Source: Chloroflexota bacterium (lineage in GTDB: Bacteria; Chloroflexota; Limnocylindria; Limnocylindrales; CSP1-4). From it: a DNA stretch of 6,548 nt. The notes beneath the pieces are model-generated. The model was not told where the DNA came from, did not search any database, and saw only the letters and a program-made list of their open reading frames with translations. The first letter of the stretch is position 1. Each line of letters opens with the position of its first letter. The position numbers and the translations under genes were made by a program. The stretch lies in assembly GCA_013695505.1 (NCBI GenBank), contig JACDAH010000305.1, positions 1-6,548 of the forward strand, written 5' to 3'. Of the stretch, positions 1 through 5,437 are shown in pieces.

Positions 1-701
1 GTGACGTTGTCGATCGCGGTCTGGCGGAACGTGTACGGGTTCGACAGCTGAACGACGATGACGTACGGGTATTTGCTGATCGTCGACGTCCGGACGAGCG
101 CGTCACCGCTCAGGGGCTCCTGGGTCATGCCCAGCCGGCCCGGCGGCCCGACGTCGACATGGAACTGGCCGTCGACCGCGGGCACGAACGGAACTGCATC
201 GCCGCCGTCGCTCGATGGCAGGCCGAGGACGATGTCGACGTCCGCCTCGGCGAGTCGGTCAGCCATGAACGAGGCGTAATCGACATCCTTCAGCGCGGCG
301 GTGACGAGCGGATTCACGACGTTGTCCGCGAGCACGACGGGCTGTCCGAGCGCATGGTCGCGGTTGAGAACCTCGATGTATTCGGAGATCAGGGCCGTCC
401 GCGAGCGCAGGTCGGCGATCTGCTGGGTCCGGAACTCGTCGGACAGCCGGTTCAGGACGAAGACCGTGACGAGGAGCAGGGTGAGCGCGACGACGCTCGC
501 AAAGCCGAGGGTCAGCCGGCCCTGAAGTGTCTTCGGGCCGAGCTTCCGGATCGCCTTCGGGATGAGCCGCGGTCGACGGACGAAGCGACGCGACCGCCGG
601 CTCCCGGACGACCCTCGCCGGGGCGCGCCCTCCTCGTGGAGCTCGTCCTCGCGCCCCCCGTCGCCGTCGGGATCGGACCGGGCGTTCGCGGCCGCCTCCG
701 G
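1..701 (-). CDS. Two-component sensor histidine kinase, N-terminal part (partial; start uncertain)
   Basis: This is the membrane-sensor half of a histidine kinase; its catalytic half lies beyond the left edge. Translating the minus strand gives an acidic then Arg-rich cytoplasmic N-terminus, a basic stretch ending in LQGR, and one transmembrane helix (about 515-453, LTLGFASVVALTLLLVTVF). About 150 residues of putative extracytoplasmic sensor domain follow and reach the edge (YPYVIVVQLSNPY near the end). The second helix, HAMP, phospho-acceptor His and ATPase domains are not in view, so the kinase call rests on this topology and on lying directly downstream of an OmpR-type regulator on the same strand. 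The start is a problem. The frame is closed upstream by a stop at 741-743, and the first in-frame ATG, GTG or TTG is at 335-333, after the helix. Codons look coding back to about 698. The end given is simply the first in-frame codon after the regulator's stop. A rare start codon, frameshifting or an assembly indel could explain it. The sensed signal is unknown. Confidence 0.72.
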
Positions 702-702
702 C

Positions 703-1401
703 CTACCGCTCGGCGAATGCGTAGCCGACGCCGCGGACCGTCATGACGAATGCCGGCACGGCCGGGTCGTCCTCGATCTTGTCGCGGAGATGGCTGACGT
801 GGACGTTGATGGTCTTCTCGTCCTGGTCGAGGGCTTCGTAATCGCGGAGGAGCTCGAGGAGCTCGCTCCGGGTGTAGACGCGGCCCGGTCGCGACGCGAG
901 GTGGCGGAGGATCTCGAACTCGGTCGGGGTGAGGCTGATCCGGCGATCGCCGCGCTGGACCCGCCGTCGCTCAAGGTCGATCACGAGATCGCCATGACGG
1001 ATGACCCGGCCGCCGGCGGCATCGCTGAGGTCGCCGTACGCCCGCCGGAGCAGTGCCTTGATCCGGCTCATCAGCTCGCGCAGGCCGAATGGCTTCGTGA
1101 GGTAGTCGTCGGCGCCGAGCTCGAGGCCGATCACCTTGTCGACCTCGTCGTCGCGCGCGGTCAGGACGAGCACCGGCGCCTTCGATCCGGAGGCCCGCAG
1201 CCGGCGGAGCACCTCGAAGCCGTCCATGCCGGGCAAACGCACGTCAAGGACGACGAGATCCGGGGCCTGGTGGGTCGCGAAGTCGAGCCCTTCCTCGCCG
1301 CTCTTGGCGACCGCGACCTGATAACCCTCCTGCTGGAGGGCGTACTGGATCCCGCGGGCGACGGCGAACTCATCCTCGACGATCAGGATCGTGGCACTCA
1401 T
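703..1401 (-). CDS. OmpR/PhoB-family DNA-binding response regulator
   Basis: A 232-aa two-component response regulator, the usual length for the OmpR/PhoB family. The receiver domain spans about residues 4-118. It shows the acidic pair E9/D10, the phospho-acceptor D53 (in VVLDVRLPGMDG), the switch T81 (LTARDD), the switch aromatic Y100 and the conserved K103 (LTKPF). The C-terminal winged-helix DNA-binding domain covers about 134-230, with LTPTEFEIL, the recognition-helix region DEKTINVHVSHLRDKIE and the closing wing VRGVGYAF. Phosphorylation at D53 by the partner kinase should promote dimerisation and DNA binding; the target genes cannot be read from this window. The start is the ATG just before SATILIVEDE. 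Upstream extension of the frame crosses rplY on the other strand and is not credible. A -10-like hexamer sits 9 nt before the ATG, so the mRNA may be leaderless. The sensor kinase frame follows immediately after the TAG stop in the +1 frame. Confidence 0.95.
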   Translation of the reverse strand: MSATILIVEDEFAVARGIQYALQQEGYQVAVAKSGEEGLDFATHQAPDLVVLDVRLPGMDGFEVLRRLRASGSKAPVLVLTARDDEVDKVIGLELGADDYLTKPFGLRELMSRIKALLRRAYGDLSDAAGGRVIRHGDLVIDLERRRVQRGDRRISLTPTEFEILRHLASRPGRVYTRSELLELLRDYEALDQDEKTINVHVSHLRDKIEDDPAVPAFVMTVRGVGYAFAER

Positions 1402-1410
1402 GGCGGCCCG

Positions 1411-1416
1411 ACTGTA
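1411..1416 (-). promoter_or_regulatory. Putative -10 element of the response regulator, leaderless type
   Basis: On the minus strand TACAGT matches the TAnnnT pattern of a -10 box and ends 9 nt before the regulator's ATG. Transcription would then start about 3 nt before the start codon, giving an almost leaderless mRNA. There is no Shine-Dalgarno sequence in this gap. I see no convincing -35 hexamer upstream, so the call rests on the -10 and its position alone. Confidence 0.4.
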
Positions 1417-1478
1417 CACCGGCCCGCCTCCGACCGGGCTCGCTGCCCTGGCGCCGGCGCGCCGCCCCGGCGTGGCCG

Positions 1479-1508
1479 TTCGGCGGGTACGACGCTCCGT
1501 GATAAGGT
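1479..1508 (+). promoter_or_regulatory. Putative rplY promoter with extended -10
   Basis: The -10-like TAAGGT at 1503-1508 is preceded by TG one base upstream (TGaTAAGGT), an extended -10. A poor -35 candidate, TTCGGC (1479-1484), lies 18 bp upstream. The same TAAGGT hexamer occurs in the promoter proposed for the DUF2171-like gene. Transcription would start around 1514, leaving a leader of about 75-80 nt before rplY. The promoter would fire away from the regulator promoter, so the two genes share a divergent control region. Confidence 0.45.
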
Positions 1509-1510
1509 GT

Positions 1511-1527
1511 GCGCCCGTTCCGGGCGC
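1511..1527 (+). promoter_or_regulatory. Perfect hairpin at the 5' end of the rplY leader
   Basis: GCGCCCG (1511-1517) and CGGGCGC (1521-1527) form a perfect 7-bp all-GC stem around a TTC loop. It begins within a few bases of the predicted transcription start of rplY and lies 64 bp before the ATG. No T-tract follows, so it is not an intrinsic terminator. A 5'-terminal stem could protect the mRNA or bind a protein; chance pairing in GC-rich DNA is also possible. Confidence 0.4.
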
Positions 1528-1591
1528 CCCGACCGCACCCGTCGGCGAGTCGCGCCCGCTCCACACGAGCTCAATCCGAGGATCCACTCCG

Positions 1592-2314
1592 ATGCCCACC
1601 GCCACGTCCAAGCGCCTGAGCCTCTCCGCCGAGCCTCGCGAGCTCGTCGGCAAGAAGGTCGCCACGCTGCGCCGCAGCGGCCGTCTGCCGGCCGTCGTGT
1701 TCGGCCACGGCGTCGGCTCCGAGAACGTGTCGATCGATCTCCACGAGTTCGACGTCCTCCGCCGGAAGGCCGGCCAGAACGAGCTGATCGATCTGTCGCT
1801 CGGCGGCAAGGCGACGCGACCCGTGCTCGTCCATGGCGTCCAGGTCCATCCCGTCAACCGCCGGCCGCTCCATGTCGACCTGTTTCTCGTGCGGATGACC
1901 GAGGAGCTCACGGTGGACGTGCCGCTCGTCGCCATCGGTGTTTCGAGCGCGGTCGAGAACCAGAACGGCACGCTGATGCATCAGCTCGAGTCGGTCCGGA
2001 TCAGGGCGCTGCCGGATCACCTGCCGCAGTCGATCGAGTACTCGATCGAGTCGCTCGTCGACTTCGACGCCACGATCAAGGTCTCCGACCTGGCGATTCC
2101 CGGCGACGTCATCCTCCTGACCGACACCGACGAGATCGTCGCCAAGGTGCTCCCGTCGCGGCTCCAGGCCGAAGAGGCCGCGCTCGAGGCCGAAGAGGCC
2201 GAGGCCGCCGCCGAGGCCGCCGAGGGCGAGCCGACCGAGGCTGCCGAGGGCGAGACTGCCGAGGGCGCCGAGGCCGCACCGAGTGGCGAGGGCGGCGACA
2301 CCTCGGAGAGCTGA
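1592..2314 (+). CDS. rplY: 50S ribosomal protein L25/general stress protein CTC
   Basis: A 240-aa bacterial ribosomal protein bL25 of the long CTC type, which binds 5S rRNA on the large subunit. The 5S-binding N-terminal domain occupies about residues 6-98. It contains the family signature GRLPAVVFGHG (30-40) and the VHPVNRRPLHVDLFLV segment (85-100). A C-terminal TL5/CTC beta domain runs over about 101-188 (ELTVDVPLVAIG, then LESVRIRALPDHLPQSIEYSI). Residues 192-240 are a low-complexity Ala/Glu/Gly tail, probably disordered and strongly acidic, as often seen in high-GC relatives. The ATG at 1592 is chosen because the L25 homology begins at once and a GAGGA motif (1578-1582) lies 9 nt upstream. 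The same frame continues back to 1391, but that part overlaps the divergent promoters. The gene stands alone here; pth, a frequent neighbour in other genomes, is not visible. Its leader carries the hairpin at 1511-1527. Confidence 0.95.
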   Translation: MPTATSKRLSLSAEPRELVGKKVATLRRSGRLPAVVFGHGVGSENVSIDLHEFDVLRRKAGQNELIDLSLGGKATRPVLVHGVQVHPVNRRPLHVDLFLVRMTEELTVDVPLVAIGVSSAVENQNGTLMHQLESVRIRALPDHLPQSIEYSIESLVDFDATIKVSDLAIPGDVILLTDTDEIVAKVLPSRLQAEEAALEAEEAEAAAEAAEGEPTEAAEGETAEGAEAAPSGEGGDTSES

Positions 2315-2360
2315 TCGCCGGCCGGTCTTGATGTGGCGCGGGACGCCGGGGCGCCGTCGC

Positions 2361-2366
2361 TATGCT
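2361..2366 (+). promoter_or_regulatory. Promoter-like -10 hexamer in the rplY-methyltransferase gap
   Basis: TATGCT matches the TAnnnT -10 pattern and lies in an otherwise very GC-rich stretch 47 bp past the rplY stop. No -35 match is found at the expected distance. A start about 7 nt downstream would place a transcript just before the GTG at 2381. It might drive a small RNA or be a relic of a lost gene. Confidence 0.25.
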
Positions 2367-2380
2367 CTGCGGACATCGCC

Positions 2381-2440
2381 GTGCTCAGATTCAGCAGCGG
2401 CATGCTGAGCGTCGAGCGCGGCCAGGACCAAGCGCTCTAA
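2381..2440 (+). CDS. Possible 19-codon ORF (speculative)
   Basis: A GTG-initiated frame of 19 codons ends at TAA (2438-2440). Its product would read (V/M)LRFSSGMLSVERGQDQAL. It begins 14 nt after the TATGCT hexamer. It has no Shine-Dalgarno sequence and no recognisable family. The DNA also carries nested inverted repeats: GCTCAG at 2383-2388 with CTGAGC at 2405-2410, and CAGCA at 2393-2397 with TGCTG at 2404-2408. It may therefore be structured RNA rather than a gene, or the remnant 5' end of a deleted gene. Listed only because of its place behind a promoter-like motif. Confidence 0.12.
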   Translation: MLRFSSGMLSVERGQDQAL

Positions 2441-2501
2441 AGGTGGCCAGAGTTGCACCGGTGGAACGCTGGGCACATCGTCCGGGCATTCTCGGTGGGG
2501 A

Positions 2502-2521
2502 GTTAGCCACAGCCGGCTAAC
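2502..2521. repeat. Inverted repeat, 7-bp arms, 6-nt loop
   Basis: GTTAGCC and GGCTAAC are perfect reverse complements around ACAGCC. No T-tract follows on either strand, so an intrinsic terminator is unlikely. It lies in non-coding DNA and, unlike most chance stems here, includes A/T pairs in the arms. It could be an operator-like site or an RNA hairpin. Confidence 0.4.
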
Positions 2522-2742
2522 AGATGCCTGCAGGCGGCGGAGATCGCGCCTCGAACCGCGCCCAACATTCTGTCCATGGGAATTTGGCAAGTCGGGGACG
2601 TGCCCGGCCAGGCGGTGTGTAGGGCGGGGCGCTCCTCCCGGCGGAGTGTTTCAGTGAAGGCGCGTTTCCGCGACGAATACCTCGTGGAGGCAGCGCAGAT
2701 CCGGCATCGACCGCATTCTGGGCGGAGGTCCACGATAGATCT

Positions 2743-2761
2743 GTCGGGAAGTGCTCCCGAC
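2743..2761. repeat. Inverted repeat downstream of the methyltransferase gene
   Basis: GTCGGGA (2743-2749) and TCCCGAC (2755-2761) form a perfect 7-bp stem with a 5-nt loop, starting 62 nt past the methyltransferase stop on the minus strand. It could help end that transcript or form its 3' end. However, no run of T follows in the minus direction, so it is at best an atypical terminator. Confidence 0.4.
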
Positions 2762-2823
2762 GCGCGCATCGTTCCGGTCAGGAGGGCGGTCGCCGGAGGC
2801 TCGGGCGTCCGGACCAGTCGCCC

Positions 2824-3645
2824 CTAGCGACGGGTCCCGCGGACGGTGACGGTCGGCAGGCGCAGCGCGAGCTGATCGGGTCGACGCTTCTCCAAGCGGC
2901 GACGGAGCGCGTCGAGGAAGCGGGTTCGAATGTCGTCAGGCAGGGTCTGGACGAGGTCCTCCTCGTCGAATTCGGCCATGAACCCGATATAGCCCTCGAT
3001 GTCGAACGGGTGGACCAGCTCGTCGGCGCTGGCCTGGACGTCGGCAAATCCCGCCCGTCGCATCTGGGCCGCCGCGGCCGCGATGTCGCGCAGGTCGCCC
3101 GGTCGGTCGTTCCACTCGCGCGCCTCCTCGCCGACCTCCTCGAGCGCCGCATCGAAGTCCACGTCCGGTGCCCAAACGGCCTCCTGGGCGAGCCACGAGA
3201 CCCACGCGAACGTGCCGCCGGAATGGAGGACGCGGCGGACCTCTCGGAGGGCCCGGAACCGGTTCGGGACGAGCTGGAGGACGAATGAGGAGATCGCCAC
3301 GTCGATGCTGCCGTCGGCCAGCCCGAGCTCGTCGGCGAAGGCGACGCGCAGGTCCAGACGAGCCCGTTCGTCGGCCGTCAGGAGGCGATCCGCCTCGGCT
3401 CCGGCCTTCTCGATCATGCCGCTGGACGCGTCGATCGCGGTGAGCCGGATCTGCGGCCAGCGTCTCACGGCGGCGATCGCCAGCGTGCCCGTGCCGGTCC
3501 CTACGTCGAGGACCTGGCGCGCGCCCGCGTCGATCGCGGCGTCGATCGAATCCAGCACGCCGAATGCGGCCGGCGCGATGATCGGCGCCCACCAGCGGGA
3601 GTAGCCCACGGCGATCCGGTCGTAACGCTCGGCCTGTTCGGTCAT
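2824..3645 (-). CDS. Class I SAM-dependent methyltransferase, UbiE-like
   Basis: A 273-aa methyltransferase with the Rossmann-like class I fold (Methyltransf_11/25, UbiE/COQ5-like). SAM-binding motif I is VLDVGTGTGTLAIAA at residues 45-59. The acidic residue after strand beta2 that usually contacts the SAM ribose is D72 (LTAIDASSGMI). The post-II/III region reads FADELGLADGSIDVAISSFVLQLV (103-126), with the strand-4 motif typical of this group. An RVLHSGG motif (138-144) matches the usual LKPGG turn. The C-terminal 130 residues look like the lid and substrate part and give no clue to the substrate. No membrane segment or signal peptide is seen, so it should be cytoplasmic. The ATG at 3645 is chosen because the fold begins at once (YDRIAVGYSRWW). 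The frame stays open upstream, but only through the tandem repeats and antisense to the ligase gene. No Shine-Dalgarno sequence precedes it. An imperfect -10 (CAGCAT) ends 6 nt before the ATG, so it may also be leaderless. Confidence 0.9.
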   Translation of the reverse strand: MTEQAERYDRIAVGYSRWWAPIIAPAAFGVLDSIDAAIDAGARQVLDVGTGTGTLAIAAVRRWPQIRLTAIDASSGMIEKAGAEADRLLTADERARLDLRVAFADELGLADGSIDVAISSFVLQLVPNRFRALREVRRVLHSGGTFAWVSWLAQEAVWAPDVDFDAALEEVGEEAREWNDRPGDLRDIAAAAAQMRRAGFADVQASADELVHPFDIEGYIGFMAEFDEEDLVQTLPDDIRTRFLDALRRRLEKRRPDQLALRLPTVTVRGTRR

Positions 3646-3700
3646 GCGCGAATGCTGCCACGCGCGAAGGCGCCACGGAACGGTGCCCCGCACGGGCCGC

Positions 3701-3760
3701 CGGGAGCAGGCACGCGGCGCCGGGAACAGGCACGCGGCGCCGAGAGCAGGCACGGGCGGC
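3701..3760. repeat. Three tandem copies of a 20-nt repeat
   Basis: Copies lie at 3701-3720, 3721-3740 and 3741-3760. Copies 1 and 2 differ at one position (G/A at the fifth base of each unit), and copy 3 differs from copy 1 at four positions. The shared core is GCAGGCACG or ACAGGCACG. The 20 nt before copy 1 (3681-3700) match partly and may be a diverged fourth copy. The period is not a multiple of three, which argues against a coding origin, and it is close to two helical turns. The array lies in the spacer between the divergent methyltransferase and ligase starts, upstream of the ligase promoter. It may be an operator array or slippage-born filler. Confidence 0.85.
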
Positions 3761-3781
3761 CCTCGCGGGGATGCCGGCCCG

Positions 3782-3810
3782 CTGACCGACGGGCGTCGGC
3801 CGCCTACACT
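3782..3810 (+). promoter_or_regulatory. Ligase promoter, leaderless type
   Basis: CTGACC (3782-3787) matches four of six bases of the -35 consensus. It is followed after exactly 17 bp by TACACT (3805-3810), a good -10. The ligase ATG at 3818 begins 7 nt after the -10, at the expected transcription start, so the mRNA should be leaderless. A GGAG at 3811-3814 is only 3 nt from the ATG, too close to act as a normal Shine-Dalgarno sequence. The tandem repeats end 21 bp upstream of the -35. Confidence 0.6.
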
Positions 3811-3817
3811 GGAGCCG

Positions 3818-4909
3818 ATGGACCTCCCGTTCGATCCGCCGCTCGAGCCCATGCTCGCGAAGCCGAGCAACGGGCTGCCGGAGGGCGAAGGCTGGCTCTT
3901 CGAGCCGAAGTGGGATGGCTTCCGGGCGATCGTCTTCCGCGACGGCGACGAGGTCCTCATCCAGAGCCGCGACCTCAAGCCACTCGACCGCTATTTTCCC
4001 GAGCTCGCAGATCCGATCCGCGCGTCGCTGCCCGAGCGCTGCGTCGTTGACGGCGAGGTCGTGATCGCGACCGACGGCGAGCTCGCGTTCGAATCGCTCC
4101 TGCTCCGGATCCATCCCGCGGCATCGCGGGTCAAGATGCTGGCCGCCGAGACACCGGCGAGCTTCGTCGCCTGGGATCTGCTGGCGCTCGGCGACGAGGA
4201 CTTGCGCGAGGTCCCCCAGGCGTTGCGCCGCGAGCGCCTCGAGGCGGCGTTTGCCGGCGTGACGCCACCGATCCACCTCACGCCGGCGACCCGCGACCGG
4301 GCCCTCGCCGCGGATTGGTTCGACCGGTTCGAGGGGGCCGGCCTCGACGGTGTGATCGCAAAGCGCCTCGACGGATCGTACCAGCCGGGCAAGCGCGCGA
4401 TGCTCAAGATCAAGCACCAGCGAACGGCCGACTGCGTCGTGGCCGGCTTCCGGTGGCACAAGAACGGGCCGGGGACGCACGTCGGGTCGCTCCTGCTCGG
4501 CCTGTTCGACGACGCCGGCCGTCTCCACCACGTCGGGGTCACGTCATCGTTCACGTGGGACAAGCGGGCCGCCCTCGTCGAGGTCCTCGAACCACTCCGG
4601 TCAGACGCGACCCAAGGCCACCCGTGGCAGGAGTGGGCGGAGTGGTCGGCGGAGGGCAGCGCCGACGCCTCTGGCCAGCGCCTGCCCGGTGCGACGAGCC
4701 GCTGGAACCGCGGCAAGGACTTGTCATGGGAGCCACTCCGACCCGAGAAAGTCGTCGAGGTCGCCTACGACCACCTTCAGGGCGATCGATTCCGGCACGG
4801 CACGACGTTCGTCCGCTGGCGCGACGACAAGCAGCCGCCCGACTGCCGTTACGACCAACTCGAGGAGACGGCAGCCTTCGAGATCTCGAAGATCTTCGGC
4901 GGCAGCTGA
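3818..4909 (+). CDS. ligC: ATP-dependent DNA ligase, LigC type
   Basis: A 363-aa ATP-dependent DNA ligase resembling mycobacterial LigC in length and in its N-terminus (MDLPFDPPLEPMLAK). It seals nicks or joined ends via a lysyl-AMP intermediate and is linked to the minor non-homologous end-joining and base-excision repair routes. Nucleotidyltransferase motifs appear in order. Motif I is KWDGFR (31-36), with K31 the adenylated lysine. Then come SRD (50-52), motif III VVDGEVV (76-82), motif IIIa FVAWDLLA (116-123), motif IV DGVIAKR (177-183) and motif V MLKIKH (195-200, K197 and K199). An OB-fold domain follows (about 204-340). It ends with RHGTTFVRWRDDK (326-338), which corresponds to the motif VI region. 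All catalytic residues expected are present. There is no polymerase or phosphoesterase domain, so it is not a full LigD. The ATG at 3818 is chosen because family homology starts there and a promoter lies just before it. The frame continues upstream to 3644 through the repeats and is not credible there. A TfoX/YjbR-like gene follows after 20 nt. Confidence 0.93.
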   Translation: MDLPFDPPLEPMLAKPSNGLPEGEGWLFEPKWDGFRAIVFRDGDEVLIQSRDLKPLDRYFPELADPIRASLPERCVVDGEVVIATDGELAFESLLLRIHPAASRVKMLAAETPASFVAWDLLALGDEDLREVPQALRRERLEAAFAGVTPPIHLTPATRDRALAADWFDRFEGAGLDGVIAKRLDGSYQPGKRAMLKIKHQRTADCVVAGFRWHKNGPGTHVGSLLLGLFDDAGRLHHVGVTSSFTWDKRAALVEVLEPLRSDATQGHPWQEWAEWSAEGSADASGQRLPGATSRWNRGKDLSWEPLRPEKVVEVAYDHLQGDRFRHGTTFVRWRDDKQPPDCRYDQLEETAAFEISKIFGGS

Positions 4910-4929
4910 GACAGAGCGGGCACCGGTCG

Positions 4930-5259
4930 ATGACGAACGAGCACACCATCGAGGAGCGGTTCGCGGCGCTGGCCGAGGAGATGGCGGCGGTCGGCGGGGT
5001 TGCCCTCTCGCCCGGCCGAACAGGCTTCGGCTCTGGCACGCTCCGGGTGGGCGGGCGGATCTTCGCGATGGTCAGCGGTGGGCGCCTCGTGCTGAAGCTG
5101 CCCGCGAGTCGCGTCAGCGAGCTGTTGGCCGCAGGCGGCGGCCTCCCATTCGATGCCGGCAAGGGCCGGCCGCTGCGGGAATGGGTAGCGCTCGCCGACG
5201 CGGACGACGCGACCTGGCGGTCCCTCGCCCGAGAGGCCGCCACGTTCGTCGGGCGCTGA
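4930..5259 (+). CDS. Small TfoX N-terminal/YjbR-like protein
   Basis: A 109-aa cytoplasmic protein. Residues 33-60 (FGSGTLRVGGRIFAMV, then LVLKLP) and 79-108 (GRPLREWVALAD, then LAREAATFV) recall the small TfoX N-terminal domain or MmcQ/YjbR-like fold. I assign this from the pattern G-x-L-x-V-x-G-K/R-I-F-A and K-L-P, not from a search. The biochemical role of this group is not well defined; the name comes from a competence regulator, and single-domain members need not regulate competence. There is no membrane segment or signal peptide. The ATG at 4930 lies 20 nt past the ligase stop, so the two genes are probably cotranscribed. The Shine-Dalgarno sequence is weak (GAGCGGG at about 4914-4920). 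The frame is open back to 4315 inside the ligase gene, but that part is shadow. The stop is 16 nt from the convergent stop of the next gene. Confidence 0.7.
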   Translation: MTNEHTIEERFAALAEEMAAVGGVALSPGRTGFGSGTLRVGGRIFAMVSGGRLVLKLPASRVSELLAAGGGLPFDAGKGRPLREWVALADADDATWRSLAREAATFVGR

Positions 5260-5287
5260 CCGCCCGCGGACCTGATCAGCGGCGCCC
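5251..5287. terminator. Inverted repeat spanning two convergent gene ends
   Basis: CGCTGA (5254-5259), which includes the TfoX-like gene's stop, is the reverse complement of TCAGCG (5276-5281), which includes the stop of the membrane protein gene. GGGCGC at 5251-5256 also matches GCGCCC at 5282-5287, so the arms align over 9 bases with a 3-nt bulge. The loop region is about 16 nt. This could form a shared hairpin at the ends of both transcripts, but no T-tract follows on either strand. The symmetry may simply reflect both proteins ending in Gly-Arg before TGA. Confidence 0.3.
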
Positions 5288-5437
5288 CAGGCTGGTCTCC
5301 GGAACGAGGAACGAGCCGGCGAAGAACGCCATTCCAAGCCAGGAGAGTGAGATGCCCTTTAGGTCGCTGCCGATCGCGGCGGCGACGAACAGGATCACGG
5401 CGATCAACAGGAACAGGGATCGCAGAGTCAATTTCAT
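5276..5437 (-). CDS. Small two-helix membrane protein, function unknown
   Basis: A 53-aa hydrophobic protein I do not recognise as a named family. Residues 7-23 (SLFLLIAVILFVAAAIG) and about 29-46 (ISLSWLGMAFFAGSFLV) look like two transmembrane helices joined by a short polar turn (SDLKG). The basic N-terminus (MKLTLR) and C-terminal GRR suggest both ends are cytoplasmic. The ATG at 5437 is chosen for its clear Shine-Dalgarno GGAGG (5448-5444 on the minus strand) at 6-nt spacing. The frame stays open upstream. An ATG at 5632 would give 118 aa with a Pro/Arg/Asp-rich N-terminal extension and fairly GC-rich third positions, but it has no ribosome-binding site. That longer form cannot be excluded. 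The gene is convergent with the TfoX-like gene and lies downstream of the DUF2171-like gene on the same strand, after a 230-nt gap. Confidence 0.65.
   Translation of the reverse strand: MKLTLRSLFLLIAVILFVAAAIGSDLKGISLSWLGMAFFAGSFLVPETSLGRR

Larger units (their letters stand above)
2315..2823. other. Intergenic region of 509 bp without a convincing gene
   Basis: This gap separates rplY from the 3' end of the methyltransferase gene. Open frames of 76-88 codons exist on both strands, but they are Cys/Arg/Ser-rich, recall no family, and lack good ribosome-binding sites. I looked for tRNA, tmRNA, RNase P and SRP RNA signatures and saw none. The gap holds a -10-like hexamer with a 19-codon ORF behind it (2361-2440) and two perfect 7-bp inverted repeats (2502-2521, 2743-2761), annotated separately. 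It could hide an sRNA or a decayed gene; nothing visible decides this. Confidence 0.6.

Noticed and set aside
562..2331. 589-codon open frame on the plus strand
   Set aside because: It runs antisense to the response regulator and out of frame through rplY. Its Arg/Pro-rich translation is typical of shadow frames in GC-rich DNA.
2502..2761. Intrinsic terminators at the two inverted repeats
   Set aside because: Neither stem is followed by a run of T on either strand, so they are listed as repeats only.
2503..2827. Overlapping 83-88 codon frames on both strands in the intergenic gap
   Set aside because: Cys/Arg-rich translations with no family resemblance, no Shine-Dalgarno sequence, and no G/C-ending codon bias like the neighbouring genes.
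3701..3760. CRISPR array
   Set aside because: The 20-nt repeats are directly adjacent with no spacers, so they are simple tandem repeats.
3646..3978. Upstream extension of the methyltransferase frame
   Set aside because: The extension translates the tandem repeats and antisense ligase DNA. The methyltransferase fold begins right after the ATG at 3645.
2936..4531. 531-codon open frame on the minus strand
   Set aside because: It overlaps the methyltransferase in another frame and is antisense to the ligase, both well supported by motifs. Its translation has no recognisable domain.
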